Below are positions 39,981 to 55,051 of a DNA stretch of 64,000 nucleotides, piece by piece (within the stretch, counting starts at the first letter, position 1; every line of letters begins with the position of its first letter). The DNA comes from Cupriavidus numazuensis (GTDB lineage: Bacteria; Pseudomonadota; Gammaproteobacteria; Burkholderiales; Burkholderiaceae), in assembly GCF_905397435.1 (NCBI RefSeq), contig NZ_CAJPVI010000006.1, positions 62,001 through 126,000 on the forward strand, in the 5' to 3' direction. The position numbers and the translations under genes are program-made. Below the pieces are notes generated by a model, which was not told the DNA's origin, made no database searches, and saw only the letters and a list, made by a program, of their open reading frames with translations.

Positions 39981-41150
39981 ATGTCCGACAAGACTTACCT
40001 CGACCTGCCGCTGCTTGACGATTCGCACCGCACGCTCGAACGCGACCTGGACGCCTGGTGCGCGGCGAACCTGAAAGTTGACCACAGCGATACCGATGCC
40101 GCATGCCGCGCACTGGTGCGTCAGCTTGGCCAGGCCGGCTGGCTCCGTTACTGCGTGCCGGCCGCGCATGGCGGCGCGTTGCCGGCGCTCGATTCGCGTT
40201 CGCTGTGCCTGTTGCGTGAAACGCTGGCCCGTCATGATGGGTTGGCCGATTTTGCATTCGCCATGCAAGGGCTTGGATCGGGTGCGATCTCGCTCGCTGG
40301 CAGTGACGCCATCCGCGAACGTTACCTGCCGCGCGTGGCGCGTGGCGAGGCCATCGCAGCGTTTGCGCTGTCCGAGCCGGACGCCGGTTCCGATGTGGCA
40401 GCAATGCAGTGCAGCGCGAAGCTCGATGCCGACGGCACCCACTATGTGATCGACGGCGCCAAGACGTGGATCTCCAACGGCGGCATTGCCGATTTCTACT
40501 GCGTATTCGTGCGTACCGGCGAGGCGCCGGGCGCGCGCGGCATCTCCGCGTTCGTGGTCGATGCCAACACGCCGGGCCTGAGCATCGCGGAGCGTATCGA
40601 CGTCATGGCGCCGCACCCGCTTGCCACGCTGCGCTTCGAAAATTGCCGCGTGCCGGTGGGCAATCGCCTCGGCGAAGCGGGGCAGGGTTTCAAGGTGGCG
40701 ATGATGACGCTGGACATCTTCCGCGCGTCAGTGGCGGCGGCCGCGCTCGGCTTCGGCCGCGCCGCACTCGATGAGGCGCTGACACGTGCGCGTGCACGGC
40801 CGATGTTCGGCGGCGTGCTGGCCGACCTGCAGCTCACGCAGGCGGCGATCGGCGACATGGCCACCGCCATCGACGCGGCAGCGCTGCTGACCTACCGTGC
40901 GGCATGGCTGCGCGATGTGAAGGGTGTACGCACCACGCGCGAAGCGGCCATGGCCAAGATGGTGGCCACCGAAAACGCGCAGCAGGTCATCGACCGCGCG
41001 GTGCAGATGTTCGGCGGCCTCGGTGTCAAGGTCGGCACGCGCGTGGAAGGGCTCTATCGCGAAATCCGCTCGCTGCGCATCTACGAAGGCGCGACGGAGG
41101 TCCAGAAGCTCATCATCGCGCGCGAAACGCTGGCGGCCCAGGCCGTCTGA
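39981..41150 (+). CDS. Acyl-CoA dehydrogenase
   Basis: The 389-residue FAD enzyme has the acyl-CoA dehydrogenase domains in order: helical N-terminus, beta middle domain with [17 protein letters not shown] and [12 protein letters not shown], and a helical C-terminus. The putative catalytic Glu lies in [12 protein letters not shown] near residue 370. It would introduce a double bond into a dicarboxyl- or ring-cleavage CoA thioester, with electrons going to ETF. An AAGGATT ribosome-binding site precedes the ATG. Confidence 0.82.
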   Translation: MSDKTYLDLPLLDDSHRTLERDLDAWCAANLKVDHSDTDAACRALVRQLGQAGWLRYCVPAAHGGALPALDSRSLCLLRETLARHDGLADFAFAMQGLGSGAISLAGSDAIRERYLPRVARGEAIAAFALSEPDAGSDVAAMQCSAKLDADGTHYVIDGAKTWISNGGIADFYCVFVRTGEAPGARGISAFVVDANTPGLSIAERIDVMAPHPLATLRFENCRVPVGNRLGEAGQGFKVAMMTLDIFRASVAAAALGFGRAALDEALTRARARPMFGGVLADLQLTQAAIGDMATAIDAAALLTYRAAWLRDVKGVRTTREAAMAKMVATENAQQVIDRAVQMFGGLGVKVGTRVEGLYREIRSLRIYEGATEVQKLIIARETLAAQAV

Positions 41151-41208
41151 ACCGGCTCGGCCCGACACACATCATCAAGTCAGCGATACAGCAGACAGGA
41201 GACAAGTC

Positions 41209-43331
<2,123 letters not shown>

Positions 43332-43374
43332 AGATTCAAGGCAATTCGAGTAACCGAAATATCAGGAAGCAATC

Positions 43375-43785
43375 ATGAAAATTCTGCAGCCGCCCGACTG
43401 GGCCGCTCCGCGCGGCTATTCCAACGGCATCATGACCGAGATGCAGGCCGGCAGCCGGCTCATCTTCGTCGGAGGCCAGATCGGCTGGAACGGCCAGTGC
43501 GAGTTCGAGACGGACGACTTTGGCCTGCAGGTGGCGCAGGCGCTGCGCAATATCGTCGCCGTGCTGGAAGCCGGCGGCGCCAGGGCCGAGCACATCACGC
43601 GCATGACCTGGTATGTGAAGGACAAGGCTGAGTACGTGGGCGCGTACCCTGTCATCGGCCAGCATTACCGGGACATCATCGGCCGCCATTTCCCGGCGAT
43701 GACGGCAGTGGAAGTGGCCGATCTGGTCGAGCCTCGCGCGAAGGTGGAGATCGAAGTGACAGCGGTTGTGCCGCCGGCGGCATAG
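43375..43785 (+). CDS. RidA-family enamine/imine deaminase
   Basis: The 136-residue protein is of the RidA (YjgF) family. The conserved Arg that binds the carboxylate is in DLVEPRAKVEIEVTAVVP near residue 120. RidA enzymes hydrolyse enamines and imines to keto compounds and ammonia. In a 2-aminobenzoyl-CoA pathway an enamine is expected after ring reduction, so this gene fits the removal of the amino group. It is the last gene of the operon. Confidence 0.82.
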   Translation: MKILQPPDWAAPRGYSNGIMTEMQAGSRLIFVGGQIGWNGQCEFETDDFGLQVAQALRNIVAVLEAGGARAEHITRMTWYVKDKAEYVGAYPVIGQHYRDIIGRHFPAMTAVEVADLVEPRAKVEIEVTAVVPPAA

Positions 43786-43860
43786 GGCGGGACGCCAGGA
43801 CGATGGCGGGCGGACCGGGCGGCGCGAGCGCTGCCCGGTCGCACGCAAGTCCTTGAAAAC

Positions 43861-43889
43861 TTGAGAAATTGGCCGGCGCGGGATATAAT
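43861..43889 (+). promoter_or_regulatory. Predicted promoter of carA
   Basis: TTGAGA (43861-43866) and a perfect TATAAT (43884-43889) are separated by 17 bp. The carA GTG lies about 227 bp downstream, so the transcript would have a long leader. The 331-bp gap 43786-44116 holds no gene. Confidence 0.75.
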
Positions 43890-44022
43890 CCGAAAGTTTC
43901 GCTTTCAGAACCCTTCACCCTAGCGCCAACCGCTTTCCACCTTCCGCCGCCCCCGTCCGCGCAGCCTTCGCCAGCATTGAGATATGTGATGCAAAGAGCA
44001 TGCAGCGACCGAGTTGCGCCGC

Positions 44023-44037
44023 TTGGCACAGTGCCAA
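44023..44037. promoter_or_regulatory. 15-bp palindrome in the carA leader
   Basis: TTGGCAC and GTGCCAA flank one central A. It lies about 80 bp before the carA start and downstream of the predicted promoter, where a bound protein or an RNA hairpin could affect expression. Confidence 0.5.
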
Positions 44038-44116
44038 TGCAGCCGTACCGGGATCTCAATGGGGCACGAGGCGTTGATCAGGTCGGTCACGGGGTGAGTC
44101 CAGCAGGAGCCTACCC

Positions 44117-45253
44117 GTGTTACCGTCTTTCCCGTCCGCCATTCTCGCGCTTGCAGACGGCACGGTCTTTCGTGGCTATTCCATCGGCGCTTCCGGCCAT
44201 ACCATCGGCGAAGTGGTGTTCAACACCGCCATCACCGGTTATCAGGAAATCCTCACCGACCCGAGCTATTCCCGGCAGATCGTCACGCTGACGTATCCGC
44301 ACATCGGGAATTACGGCGTCAACCGTGAGGATGTTGAAGCCACGAAAGTCCATGCCGCCGGCCTGATCATCAAGGATCTGCCGATTCTGGCCTCGAATTT
44401 CCGCAAGGAGCACACGCTCGGCCATTACCTGAAGCAGGAAAAGGTCGTCGCCATTGCCGGCATCGATACCCGCAAGCTGACCCGCATCCTGCGCGAGAAG
44501 GGCGCCCAGAACGGCTGCATCCTGGCTGGCGAGGACAACGTCCAGAAGGCCATCGACCTGGCCCGCTCGTTCCCCGGCCTGGCCGGCATGGACCTGGCCA
44601 AGGTGGTGTCGGTCAAGGAGCCGTATGACTGGACGCAGTCGGAATGGGAACTCGGCCAGGGCTACGGCAAGCAGGACAAGCCGCAGTTCCACGTGGTCGC
44701 CTATGACTACGGCGTCAAGTTCAACATCCTGCGCATGCTGGCCGAGCGCGGCTGCAAGGTGACGGTACTGCCGGCGCAAGCCACTGCAGCCGACGCTCTG
44801 GCGCTGAATCCGGATGGCGTGTTCCTGTCCAACGGCCCCGGCGATCCGGAACCGTGCGACTACGCGATCAAGGCTACGCGCGAGTTCATCGAGCGCGGCA
44901 TCCCGACCTTCGGCATCTGCCTGGGCCACCAGATCATGGCGCTGGCCATCGGCGCCAAGACGCTGAAGATGAAGGCCGGCCACCACGGCGCCAACCATCC
45001 GGTCAAGGACCTGGACGATGGCCGCGTGATGATCACGTCGCAGAACCACGGTTTCGCGGTGGACGCCGAGACGCTGCCCGCCAACGCGCGCGTGACGCAC
45101 GTGTCGCTGTTCGATGGCACGCTGCAGGGCTTTGCGCTGACCGACAAGCCGGCGTTCTGCTTCCAGGGTCACCCGGAAGCGTCGCCTGGCCCGAACGACG
45201 TGGCTTACCTGTTCGACCGCTTCACGAAGATGATGGCGGACGCGCGCAAGTAA
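44117..45253 (+). CDS. carA: Carbamoyl-phosphate synthase small subunit
   Basis: This glutaminase subunit releases ammonia from glutamine for CarB, feeding arginine and pyrimidine synthesis. The 378-residue protein has the N-terminal CPSase domain and a C-terminal class I amidotransferase domain. The nucleophile Cys268 lies in [11 protein letters not shown], and the catalytic His and Glu in GHPEASPGP. The start is GTG with AGGAG eight bases before it. An exporter gene lies between it and carB. Confidence 0.97.
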   Translation: MLPSFPSAILALADGTVFRGYSIGASGHTIGEVVFNTAITGYQEILTDPSYSRQIVTLTYPHIGNYGVNREDVEATKVHAAGLIIKDLPILASNFRKEHTLGHYLKQEKVVAIAGIDTRKLTRILREKGAQNGCILAGEDNVQKAIDLARSFPGLAGMDLAKVVSVKEPYDWTQSEWELGQGYGKQDKPQFHVVAYDYGVKFNILRMLAERGCKVTVLPAQATAADALALNPDGVFLSNGPGDPEPCDYAIKATREFIERGIPTFGICLGHQIMALAIGAKTLKMKAGHHGANHPVKDLDDGRVMITSQNHGFAVDAETLPANARVTHVSLFDGTLQGFALTDKPAFCFQGHPEASPGPNDVAYLFDRFTKMMADARK

Positions 45254-45310
45254 GCGCGGGCCCATCACGAGCAGCGAAGAACAGAGACGAGCAGGAAACA
45301 AGGACACGCC

Positions 45311-45994
45311 ATGAACGCCTTCATGCATACCGCCTTCGGCATCACCGATTTCTGGACCTATGTGCTGGGCACGATCTTCATCGTGCTGCTGCCGGGCCCG
45401 AACTCGATGTATGTGCTGTCGGTGGCGGCTCAGCGCGGCGTGCGCGCGGGCTACAAGGGTGCGTGCGGCGTGTTCCTCGGCGATGCGGTGCTGATGGTGC
45501 TGTCGGCGGCGGGCGTGGCCTCGCTGCTGAAGGCCAGCCCGGCGCTGTTCTACGTGGTGAAGTACATCGGCGCGGCCTACCTGGGCTGGATCGGGTTCAA
45601 CATGCTGCGCGGAGCCGTCCGTAACTGGGCGAGTGCCGGCAAGGCGGAGCGGGCTGCGGCGGAAGCTGCCACGGCCGCGCCGGCGGACCAGTCCAACCCG
45701 TTCCGCAAGGCGCTGGTCATCAGCCTGATGAACCCGAAGGCCATCCTGTTCTTCATCTCGTTCTTCATCCAGTTCGTCGACCCGGGCTTCGGCTATGCCG
45801 CGCTGTCGTTCCTGGCGCTGGGCGTGGTCGTGCAGATCTTCAGCTTCCTGTACCTGACGACGCTGATCTTCGTCGGCGTGAAGCTGGCCGCCGCATTCCG
45901 CCGCCGCCGACGCCTGTCGGCGGGCGTGTCGAGCGGCGTGGGGGCCATGTTCATCGGCTTCGGTGCGAAGCTGGCGACGGCCACCCTGAACTGA
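45311..45994 (+). CDS. LysE-family amino-acid exporter between carA and carB
   Basis: The 227-residue membrane protein has about six helices and the LysE/RhtB start TYVLGTIFIVLLPGPNSMYV, with GVRAGYKGACGVFLGDAVLM after it. Such proteins export amino acids or related metabolites; leucine export (LeuE-like) is one possibility. It lies 57 bp after carA and 78 bp before carB on the same strand, so all three may be one transcript. Related Ralstonia and Cupriavidus chromosomes appear to share this order. Confidence 0.85.
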   Translation: MNAFMHTAFGITDFWTYVLGTIFIVLLPGPNSMYVLSVAAQRGVRAGYKGACGVFLGDAVLMVLSAAGVASLLKASPALFYVVKYIGAAYLGWIGFNMLRGAVRNWASAGKAERAAAEAATAAPADQSNPFRKALVISLMNPKAILFFISFFIQFVDPGFGYAALSFLALGVVVQIFSFLYLTTLIFVGVKLAAAFRRRRRLSAGVSSGVGAMFIGFGAKLATATLN

Positions 45995-46072
45995 ACTTTC
46001 CGAATCCTGCTGGATTCCTGATTTTCCGGCCGCCGGCCCAAGTGGCCGCCGGACCAAAAAAGAGACAGTGCA

Positions 46073-49321
<3,249 letters not shown>

Positions 49322-49543
49322 CATTGCGGCACGGCGGGGCGCTTGCGCTCCGTCAAGGCCACTGAGCCCGCCGGTGTTGCTGTCAGCGGGCTTCTTGGCC
49401 TAAACTACTCCGAATTCGTCGATCGGCGCCCGTATTCCGGGCGCCTTTCCCATCCGAAAGCCGCGGTTGAGCGGGAGTGCCCTGGCCAGTTGCCAGGCAC
49501 GGTTCCAGCTCCGCTGCGGCTCATTTTTTTGTTGAACGAAGAC
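49322..49543 (+). promoter_or_regulatory. carB-greA intergenic region with possible greA promoter
   Basis: This 222-bp space holds no gene. TTGCTG (49377-49382) and TAAACT (49401-49406), 18 bp apart, are a modest sigma-70 candidate for greA. A T-run just before the greA start (about 49524-49531) lies in the leader; I see no strong hairpin there. Confidence 0.4.
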
Positions 49544-50020
49544 ATGAGCACCATTCCGATTACCAAGCGCGGCGCCGAGCTCCTGAAGGAAGAGCTTCAC
49601 CGCCTGAAGGCCGTCGAACGTCCCGCGGTGATCAATGCCATCTCCGAGGCCCGCGCGCAGGGCGACCTTTCCGAAAATGCCGAGTACGACGCCGCCAAGG
49701 AAAAGCAGGCCTTTATCGAGGGCCGCATCCTGGAAGTCGAATCCAAGCTGTCTACCGCGCAGGTGATCGACCCGACCCAGCTCGACACGGATGGCCGCAT
49801 TGTGTTCGGCGCCACCGTTGACCTGGAAGACCTGGAATCCGGCAAGCCCGTGAGCTACCAGATCGTCGGCGATGATGAGGCCGATCTGGATAGCGGCAAG
49901 ATCTCCGTCAGCTCGCCGATCGCGCGCGCGCTGATTGGCAAGTTCGAAGGCGACGTGGCCACCGTGCTGGCCCCGGGCGGCGAACGCGAGTACGAAGTCA
50001 TCACCGTCCGTTACGTCTGA
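49544..50020 (+). CDS. greA: Transcription elongation factor GreA
   Basis: GreA rescues arrested RNA polymerase by stimulating transcript cleavage through its secondary channel. The 158-residue product has the N-terminal coiled coil, with the acidic tip in QGDLSENAEYDAAKEKQ (Asp and Glu needed for cleavage), and the C-terminal FKBP-like domain ending in GEREYEVITVRYV. ATG 49544 gives the usual length; the open frame upstream is not coding. Confidence 0.97.
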   Translation: MSTIPITKRGAELLKEELHRLKAVERPAVINAISEARAQGDLSENAEYDAAKEKQAFIEGRILEVESKLSTAQVIDPTQLDTDGRIVFGATVDLEDLESGKPVSYQIVGDDEADLDSGKISVSSPIARALIGKFEGDVATVLAPGGEREYEVITVRYV

Positions 50021-50046
50021 GGCCGCAAGGCTCACGGAACCGGATA

Positions 50047-50550
50047 GTGTTTTCGTCCTCTTACTCCAGTCTGCCGCCGCTGCCCCACCGTATCTTCCTG
50101 CTGCTGACGGTCGTCTGGGCCGGCAGCTTGTGGACGGTGGGCTACATGGTGGCCCCCACGCTGTTTTCCGTGCTGCCCAGCCGCGAGACGGCGGGCATGA
50201 TCGCCGGCCACCTGTTCCAGACCGAGGCCATCCTCGGCGTGACCATCGGTGTGCTGCAGCTCGTGCTGTGCAATGTGCTGATCCGCCGTGGTGCCAGCCG
50301 CTATCGGGCGCTGCGCTGGCTCGTTCTGGCGATGCTGGTGTGCGTGCTGGTGGGCTATTTCGGCACCCAGCCGTTCATGGGCAGCCTCAAGGAGAAGGCG
50401 ACGGCGCTCGGCGTCGGGGTGTCGGAGTCGCCGTTCCGTGCGCAGTTCGGCATGCTGCACGGCGTGTCCAGCGCCTTCTATCTGCTGCAGAGCGTACTGG
50501 CGCTGGCGCTGGTGTGGCGCGCTTCGGCGCCGCGCTCGGCCGGCGAATAG
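50047..50550 (+). CDS. DUF4149 membrane protein
   Basis: The 167-residue protein has four membrane helices and the DUF4149 signature WAGSLWTVGYMVAPTLF near residues 24-40. Its function is unknown; in betaproteobacteria it stands next to greA and yhbY. The start is GTG, 26 bp after greA. A convergent hairpin follows. Confidence 0.82.
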   Translation: MFSSSYSSLPPLPHRIFLLLTVVWAGSLWTVGYMVAPTLFSVLPSRETAGMIAGHLFQTEAILGVTIGVLQLVLCNVLIRRGASRYRALRWLVLAMLVCVLVGYFGTQPFMGSLKEKATALGVGVSESPFRAQFGMLHGVSSAFYLLQSVLALALVWRASAPRSAGE

Positions 50551-50566
50551 CCAGCCGGGAAGGGAG

Positions 50567-50592
50567 GGCGGCCCGCACGGGCCGCCGTTGTT
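50567..50592. terminator. Hairpin between convergent DUF4149 and yhbY genes
   Basis: GGCGGCCCG (50567-50575) pairs perfectly with CGGGCCGCC (50578-50586) across a two-base loop, followed by GTTGTTT. It lies 17 bp after the DUF4149 stop codon and probably ends the plus-strand transcript. Confidence 0.65.
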
Positions 50593-51093
50593 TCAGGCCA
50601 GTGCCTTCTTCTTCTGGCTGGTGGGCCGGGCGCGCGAGCGCTTGACGTTGCCGCCAGCCGTAACGCGTTCATTGCCGAGCACGGTCACATCCTTGCGGGT
50701 CGGGCGGCGATTCGGTGCACCGCTCGGCTTTTTCACCGTGACGGTACGCGGCGCGGCGCCACGGCGGGCGGGGGTGTGACGGCCCAGGTCTTGCGGCTGG
50801 TTTTCCTTGAGGCGCGCCTCGCCGGGGCGCCAGACGACCAGCAGCTTGCCGATATGCTGGATCGGCGCGGCGTCGAGTTCATCGCAAATGGCTTCGTAGA
50901 TGGCGACGCGGGCTTCGCGGTCATCACCGAATACGCGGATCTTGATCAGGTCATGGGCCGCCAGGCTGCGGTCGATTTCGGCCAGCACCGCGCGCGTCAG
51001 GCCTTCCGCGCCAATCATCACGACCGGATTGAGGCCATGGGCACGGGAGCGGAGTTCGGAGCGCTGGGCTGGAATAAGTTGGAGTGCGGACAT
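50593..51093 (-). CDS. yhbY: YhbY-family RNA-binding protein with basic tail
   Basis: The CRM domain (about residues 5-95, with RSRAHGLNPVVMIGAEGLT and LIKIRVFGDD) binds pre-50S ribosomal RNA in the family. At 166 residues it is longer than the usual 97-110. The extra C-terminal 65 residues are rich in Arg, Lys and Pro and end in SQKKKALA. Start 51093 is the family start. It is divergent from rlmE, a conserved pair. Confidence 0.9.
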   Translation of the reverse strand: MSALQLIPAQRSELRSRAHGLNPVVMIGAEGLTRAVLAEIDRSLAAHDLIKIRVFGDDREARVAIYEAICDELDAAPIQHIGKLLVVWRPGEARLKENQPQDLGRHTPARRGAAPRTVTVKKPSGAPNRRPTRKDVTVLGNERVTAGGNVKRSRARPTSQKKKALA

Positions 51094-51299
51094 AAATAGG
51101 CGCTGACGGCGCAGGCAATAAGTGCTGCCAGCGGCCCGTGTGGGCAATGGCGAGCCGGAGTGGCCGCCGCTGGCATGCGATTGGCGCGTATTATCCGCCA
51201 AACCAGTACAGGTTGGCGGCAAAAAACGGCAAAACAGGCAAGAAATTGCGGCGCGCCCGTCTTCGCGGCGCCGGCAGACAGGAAACAGGCGTAATCAGA

Positions 51300-51977
51300 A
51301 TGGCCAAAGGCAAGTCCAAGAACAAGTTCAACCAGTCGTGGCTGCACGACCACATCAACGACCCGTATGTGAAGATGGCGCAGCGCGAGGGTTATCGTGC
51401 CCGCGCGGCTTACAAGCTCAAGGAAATCGACGAGCAGGACAAGCTGATCCAGCCCGGCCAGGTCATCGTGGATCTGGGAGCAGCGCCGGGAAGCTGGAGC
51501 CAGTACGCGCGCAACAAGCTGGCAGCTTCACCGCGCGCGACCGGCGGCAAGCCAGACGGCGCCGTAGTGGCCATCGATATCCTGCCGATGGAGCCGGTCG
51601 CGGATGTCACGTTTATCCAGGGCGATTTTCGCGAGGAAGACGTATTCCGCCAGTTGGAGGAAGTGGTCATGGCCGCTTCCGGTGGCGCAAAAATCGATCT
51701 TGTATTGTCGGACATGGCCCCCAACTTGTCCGGTGTAGCCTCTGCCGACTCTGCGCGGATCGAATATCTGTGTGATCTGGCCTTGGATTTTGCCCAGACC
51801 CACCTGAAGCCGGACGGCGCATTGCTGGTAAAGTGTTTCCACGGCAGTGGCTATAGCCAGATCGTCGAGAAGTTCAAACGACAGTTCAAAGTGGTCGCCC
51901 CACGCAAGCCCAAGGCGTCGCGCGACAAATCCTCTGAAACTTTTATCCTTGGGCGTTACCTGAAAGTGGTGAATTGA
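51300..51977 (+). CDS. rlmE: 23S rRNA 2'-O-ribose U2552 methyltransferase RlmE (FtsJ)
   Basis: The enzyme methylates U2552 in the A-loop of 23S rRNA late in 50S assembly. The 225-residue protein has the SAM motif [16 protein letters not shown], and the K-D-K-E tetrad lies in [28 protein letters not shown] and SSETFI. The ATG at 51300 opens [14 protein letters not shown], the normal start. The ftsH gene follows after about 130 bp. Confidence 0.96.
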   Translation: MAKGKSKNKFNQSWLHDHINDPYVKMAQREGYRARAAYKLKEIDEQDKLIQPGQVIVDLGAAPGSWSQYARNKLAASPRATGGKPDGAVVAIDILPMEPVADVTFIQGDFREEDVFRQLEEVVMAASGGAKIDLVLSDMAPNLSGVASADSARIEYLCDLALDFAQTHLKPDGALLVKCFHGSGYSQIVEKFKRQFKVVAPRKPKASRDKSSETFILGRYLKVVN

Positions 51978-52110
51978 CGGATCCGGCAGGTGGAGGGCAG
52001 TTCTGGGCCCGGGGCTATCGGCTCCATAGTTTCGCTGTTTCCCCTTCGGGGCGGGCGCTGCATTACAATGCAGCTATCCGTTGGCAAGGCAATCGCAAAG
52101 GAGTTCGGCC

Positions 52111-53994
52111 TTGAATAACAACCTGTTTCAAAAGGCGGCAATCTGGCTCGTGATCGCGCTGGTGTTGTTTACCGTCTTCAAGCAGTTCGACAAGCCCCGT
52201 GCACAGGACGGCGTCACCTACTCGCAGTTCATGGATGACGCCAAGAACGGCAAGGTGTCGCGTGTCGACGTGCAGGGCCGCAACCTCGTGGTGTCGCCGA
52301 AAGAGGGCGCCAAGTACACCATCATCTCGCCGGGCGACATCTGGATGGTCGGCGACCTGATGAAGTATGGCGTTCAGGTGACCGGCAAGGCTGACGACGA
52401 ACCTAACGTGCTGGTGCAGGCCCTGTATTACCTCGGGCCGACCCTGCTGATCATCGTGTTCTGGTTCTACATGATGCGACAGATGCAGGGCGGCGGGAAA
52501 GGCGGTGCCTTCTCGTTCGGTAAATCCCGTGCGCGCCTGATCGATGAGAACCAGAATGCCGTCACGTTCCAGGACGTGGCCGGCTGCGACGAGTCCAAGG
52601 AAGAAGTGGTCGAACTGGTCGACTTCCTGAAGGACCCGCAGAAATTCCAGAAGCTGGGCGGCCGTATCCCGCGCGGCGTGCTGCTGGTCGGCCCCCCGGG
52701 TACCGGCAAGACGCTGCTGGCCCGTGCCATCGCCGGTGAGGCGAAGGTGCCGTTCTTCAGCATCTCGGGTTCCGACTTCGTGGAAATGTTCGTTGGCGTG
52801 GGCGCGGCCCGCGTGCGCGACATGTTCGAGAACGCCAAGAAGCAGGCGCCGTGTATCGTGTTCATCGATGAAATCGACGCGGTCGGCCGCCATCGCGGCG
52901 CCGGCATGGGCGGCGGCAACGACGAGCGCGAGCAGACCCTGAACCAGATGCTGGTCGAGATGGACGGCTTCGAGGCCAACTCGGGCGTGATCGTGATCGC
53001 CGCGACCAACCGCTCCGATGTCCTCGACAAGGCGCTGCTGCGTCCGGGCCGCTTCGACCGTCAGGTCTACGTGGGACTGCCGGATATCCGCGGCCGTGAG
53101 CAGATCCTGAAGGTGCATATGCGCAAGGTGCCCATCGGTAACGATGTGGACGCTTCGGTGATCGCACGCGGTACCCCGGGCTTCTCGGGCGCGGACCTGG
53201 CCAACCTGGTTAACGAAGCCGCCCTGTTCGCCGCCCGCCGCAGCAAGCGCGTGGTCGACATGCAGGACTTCGAAGACGCGAAGGACAAGATCTACATGGG
53301 CCCGGAGCGCAAGTCGACGGTCATGCGCGAGGAAGAGCGCAAGGCCACGGCTTACCACGAGTCCGGCCATGCGGTGGTCGCCAAGCTGCTGCCGAAGGCC
53401 GATCCGGTCCACAAGGTCACCATCATGCCGCGAGGCTGGGCGCTGGGCGTGACCTGGCAGCTGCCGGAGCATGACAAGTACTCGAAGTACAAGGACAACA
53501 TGCTCGAAGAGATCGCCATCCTCTTCGGCGGCCGTGCGGCGGAAGAGGTCTTCCTCAACGCCATGAGCACGGGTGCATCCAACGACTTTGAGCGCGCCAC
53601 CAAGATCGCCCGCGACATGGTGACCCGTTTCGGCATGAGCGATGAGCTCGGCGCTATGGTCTACGTCGACACTGAGCAGGACGGCATGTTCGGCAAGCTG
53701 TCGTCGAAGACGGTCTCGGAAGCTACGCAGCAGAAGGTTGACGCCGAGATCCGCCGCATCATCGACGACCAGTACGGCCTGGCCAAGCGCCTGCTCGAAG
53801 AGAACCGCGACAAGGTCGAGGCCATGACCTCGGCGCTGATGGAGTGGGAAACGATCGACGCCGATCAGGTCAACGACATCATGGCTGGCAAGCCTCCGCG
53901 TCCGCCGCGTGGCGTGTCGGGCCCGAACGGTGGTGGCAATGCCCCGTCCGGTGGTTCGCCGGTGGCGCCGACCAACGCGCCTGCCACGGCCTGA
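52111..53994 (+). CDS. ftsH: ATP-dependent zinc metalloprotease FtsH
   Basis: This inner-membrane AAA+ protease degrades LpxC, damaged membrane proteins and regulators. With the TTG start at 52111 it has 627 residues: two membrane helices around a short periplasmic domain, Walker A GPPGTGKT (194-201), Walker B IVFIDEID, and the zinc site HESGH (416-420). The TTG is chosen because AAAGGAG stands eight bases before it and the protein then begins with the family N-terminus ([18 protein letters not shown]). An in-frame TTG at 52081 is possible. The C-terminus is Gly/Pro-rich. Confidence 0.97.
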   Translation: MNNNLFQKAAIWLVIALVLFTVFKQFDKPRAQDGVTYSQFMDDAKNGKVSRVDVQGRNLVVSPKEGAKYTIISPGDIWMVGDLMKYGVQVTGKADDEPNVLVQALYYLGPTLLIIVFWFYMMRQMQGGGKGGAFSFGKSRARLIDENQNAVTFQDVAGCDESKEEVVELVDFLKDPQKFQKLGGRIPRGVLLVGPPGTGKTLLARAIAGEAKVPFFSISGSDFVEMFVGVGAARVRDMFENAKKQAPCIVFIDEIDAVGRHRGAGMGGGNDEREQTLNQMLVEMDGFEANSGVIVIAATNRSDVLDKALLRPGRFDRQVYVGLPDIRGREQILKVHMRKVPIGNDVDASVIARGTPGFSGADLANLVNEAALFAARRSKRVVDMQDFEDAKDKIYMGPERKSTVMREEERKATAYHESGHAVVAKLLPKADPVHKVTIMPRGWALGVTWQLPEHDKYSKYKDNMLEEIAILFGGRAAEEVFLNAMSTGASNDFERATKIARDMVTRFGMSDELGAMVYVDTEQDGMFGKLSSKTVSEATQQKVDAEIRRIIDDQYGLAKRLLEENRDKVEAMTSALMEWETIDADQVNDIMAGKPPRPPRGVSGPNGGGNAPSGGSPVAPTNAPATA

Positions 53995-54044
53995 TGGCAC
54001 GGATCGCACTGTCAGCGAGACGGTGACGACCTAGCTGTTCCGAC

Positions 54045-54075
54045 AAGCCGGTGCCCTTGGCACCGGCTTTCTCGT
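54045..54075 (+). terminator. Rho-independent terminator after ftsH
   Basis: AAGCCGGTGCC (54045-54055) pairs with GGCACCGGCTT (54059-54069) around a three-base loop and leads into a T-rich tract. It lies 50 bp after the ftsH stop codon. Confidence 0.85.
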
Positions 54076-54126
54076 TTCTGCGCGGTCCGTGCGCAGATCT
54101 TCTCTTTTCATTTCCAGCTTTCTACC

Positions 54127-55002
54127 TTGCAGCAGACTTCGCAATCCAGGCATTTCCAGTGCGGCCGCTTTCGCTTTGCGCTGGATCGTCGCCCGCTCGT
54201 CATGGGCATTCTCAACGTAACGCCTGATTCATTCTCCGATGGCGGCAAGCACGCCACGCGCGACGCTGCGCTCCGGCATGCCGAGCAACTCATCGCCGAA
54301 GGCGTGGACATCATCGATATCGGTGGCGAGTCGAGCCGTCCCGGTTCCGATGCATTGCCGCTTGATGAAGAACTGGCGCGCGTGATCCCCATCGTCGAGG
54401 CCCTGCGCGATTGCGGCAAGCCGCTATCGATCGATACCTACAAGCCCGAGGTCATGCGCGCATCGCTTGCGGCCGGTGCCGATCTCATCAACGATATCTG
54501 GGGCTTCCGCATGCCTGGCGCTGTCGAAGCGGTGGCGAAGGGGCAGGCCGGCCTGTGTGTGATGCATATGCAGCGGGACCCGCAGACGATGCAGGAGGAT
54601 CCGCAGTACACCGATGTGGTGGCCGAGGTGGTTGCTTTCCTCGACGAACGCGTGGCCGTGCTGTGCCAGGCTGGTGTCGATACGGCCCGCATCACGCTCG
54701 ACCCGGGATTTGGCTTCGGCAAGACTCCGGATCATAATTTGCGCCTGCTTGGCCAGTTGCCCGCGCTTGCGAAAGCCGGGCTGCCGTTACTGGTGGGCCT
54801 GTCGCGCAAGTCGACGCTTGGCGCCATCCTGGGTGGCCGGCCGCCGCTGCAACGTGTGGCGGCCAGCATTGCCGCGGCGGTATGTGCGGCAGAGCGCGGA
54901 GCGTATATCGTGCGCGTGCATGATGTGCAGGATACGGTGGATGCCCTCAAGACCTGGTGGGCAGTCCGGAATGAGACCGTGACAGTAGTGGAACCGCAGT
55001 AG
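54127..55002 (+). CDS. folP: Dihydropteroate synthase
   Basis: The enzyme joins p-aminobenzoate and hydroxymethyl-dihydropterin diphosphate in folate synthesis; it is the target of sulfonamides. The 291-residue TIM-barrel protein has MGILNVTPDSFSDGGKH near residue 26, DIGGESSRPGSD and the C-terminal RVHDVQDT. The start is an uncertain TTG at 54127, needed to include the conserved strand before MGILN. It lies 49 bp before glmM, a common order with ftsH. Confidence 0.93.
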   Translation: MQQTSQSRHFQCGRFRFALDRRPLVMGILNVTPDSFSDGGKHATRDAALRHAEQLIAEGVDIIDIGGESSRPGSDALPLDEELARVIPIVEALRDCGKPLSIDTYKPEVMRASLAAGADLINDIWGFRMPGAVEAVAKGQAGLCVMHMQRDPQTMQEDPQYTDVVAEVVAFLDERVAVLCQAGVDTARITLDPGFGFGKTPDHNLRLLGQLPALAKAGLPLLVGLSRKSTLGAILGGRPPLQRVAASIAAAVCAAERGAYIVRVHDVQDTVDALKTWWAVRNETVTVVEPQ

Positions 55003-55051
55003 TCACTATTCATAGTTGCCAGACAGAGCAAGCAAGAAAGGATCTAAGGGA

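Noticed and set aside
44023-44042. TGGCAC followed by ATGCA in the carA leader as a sigma-54 promoter
   Set aside because: The GG to GC distance is two bases too long for a -24/-12 element, and a good sigma-70 promoter lies upstream.
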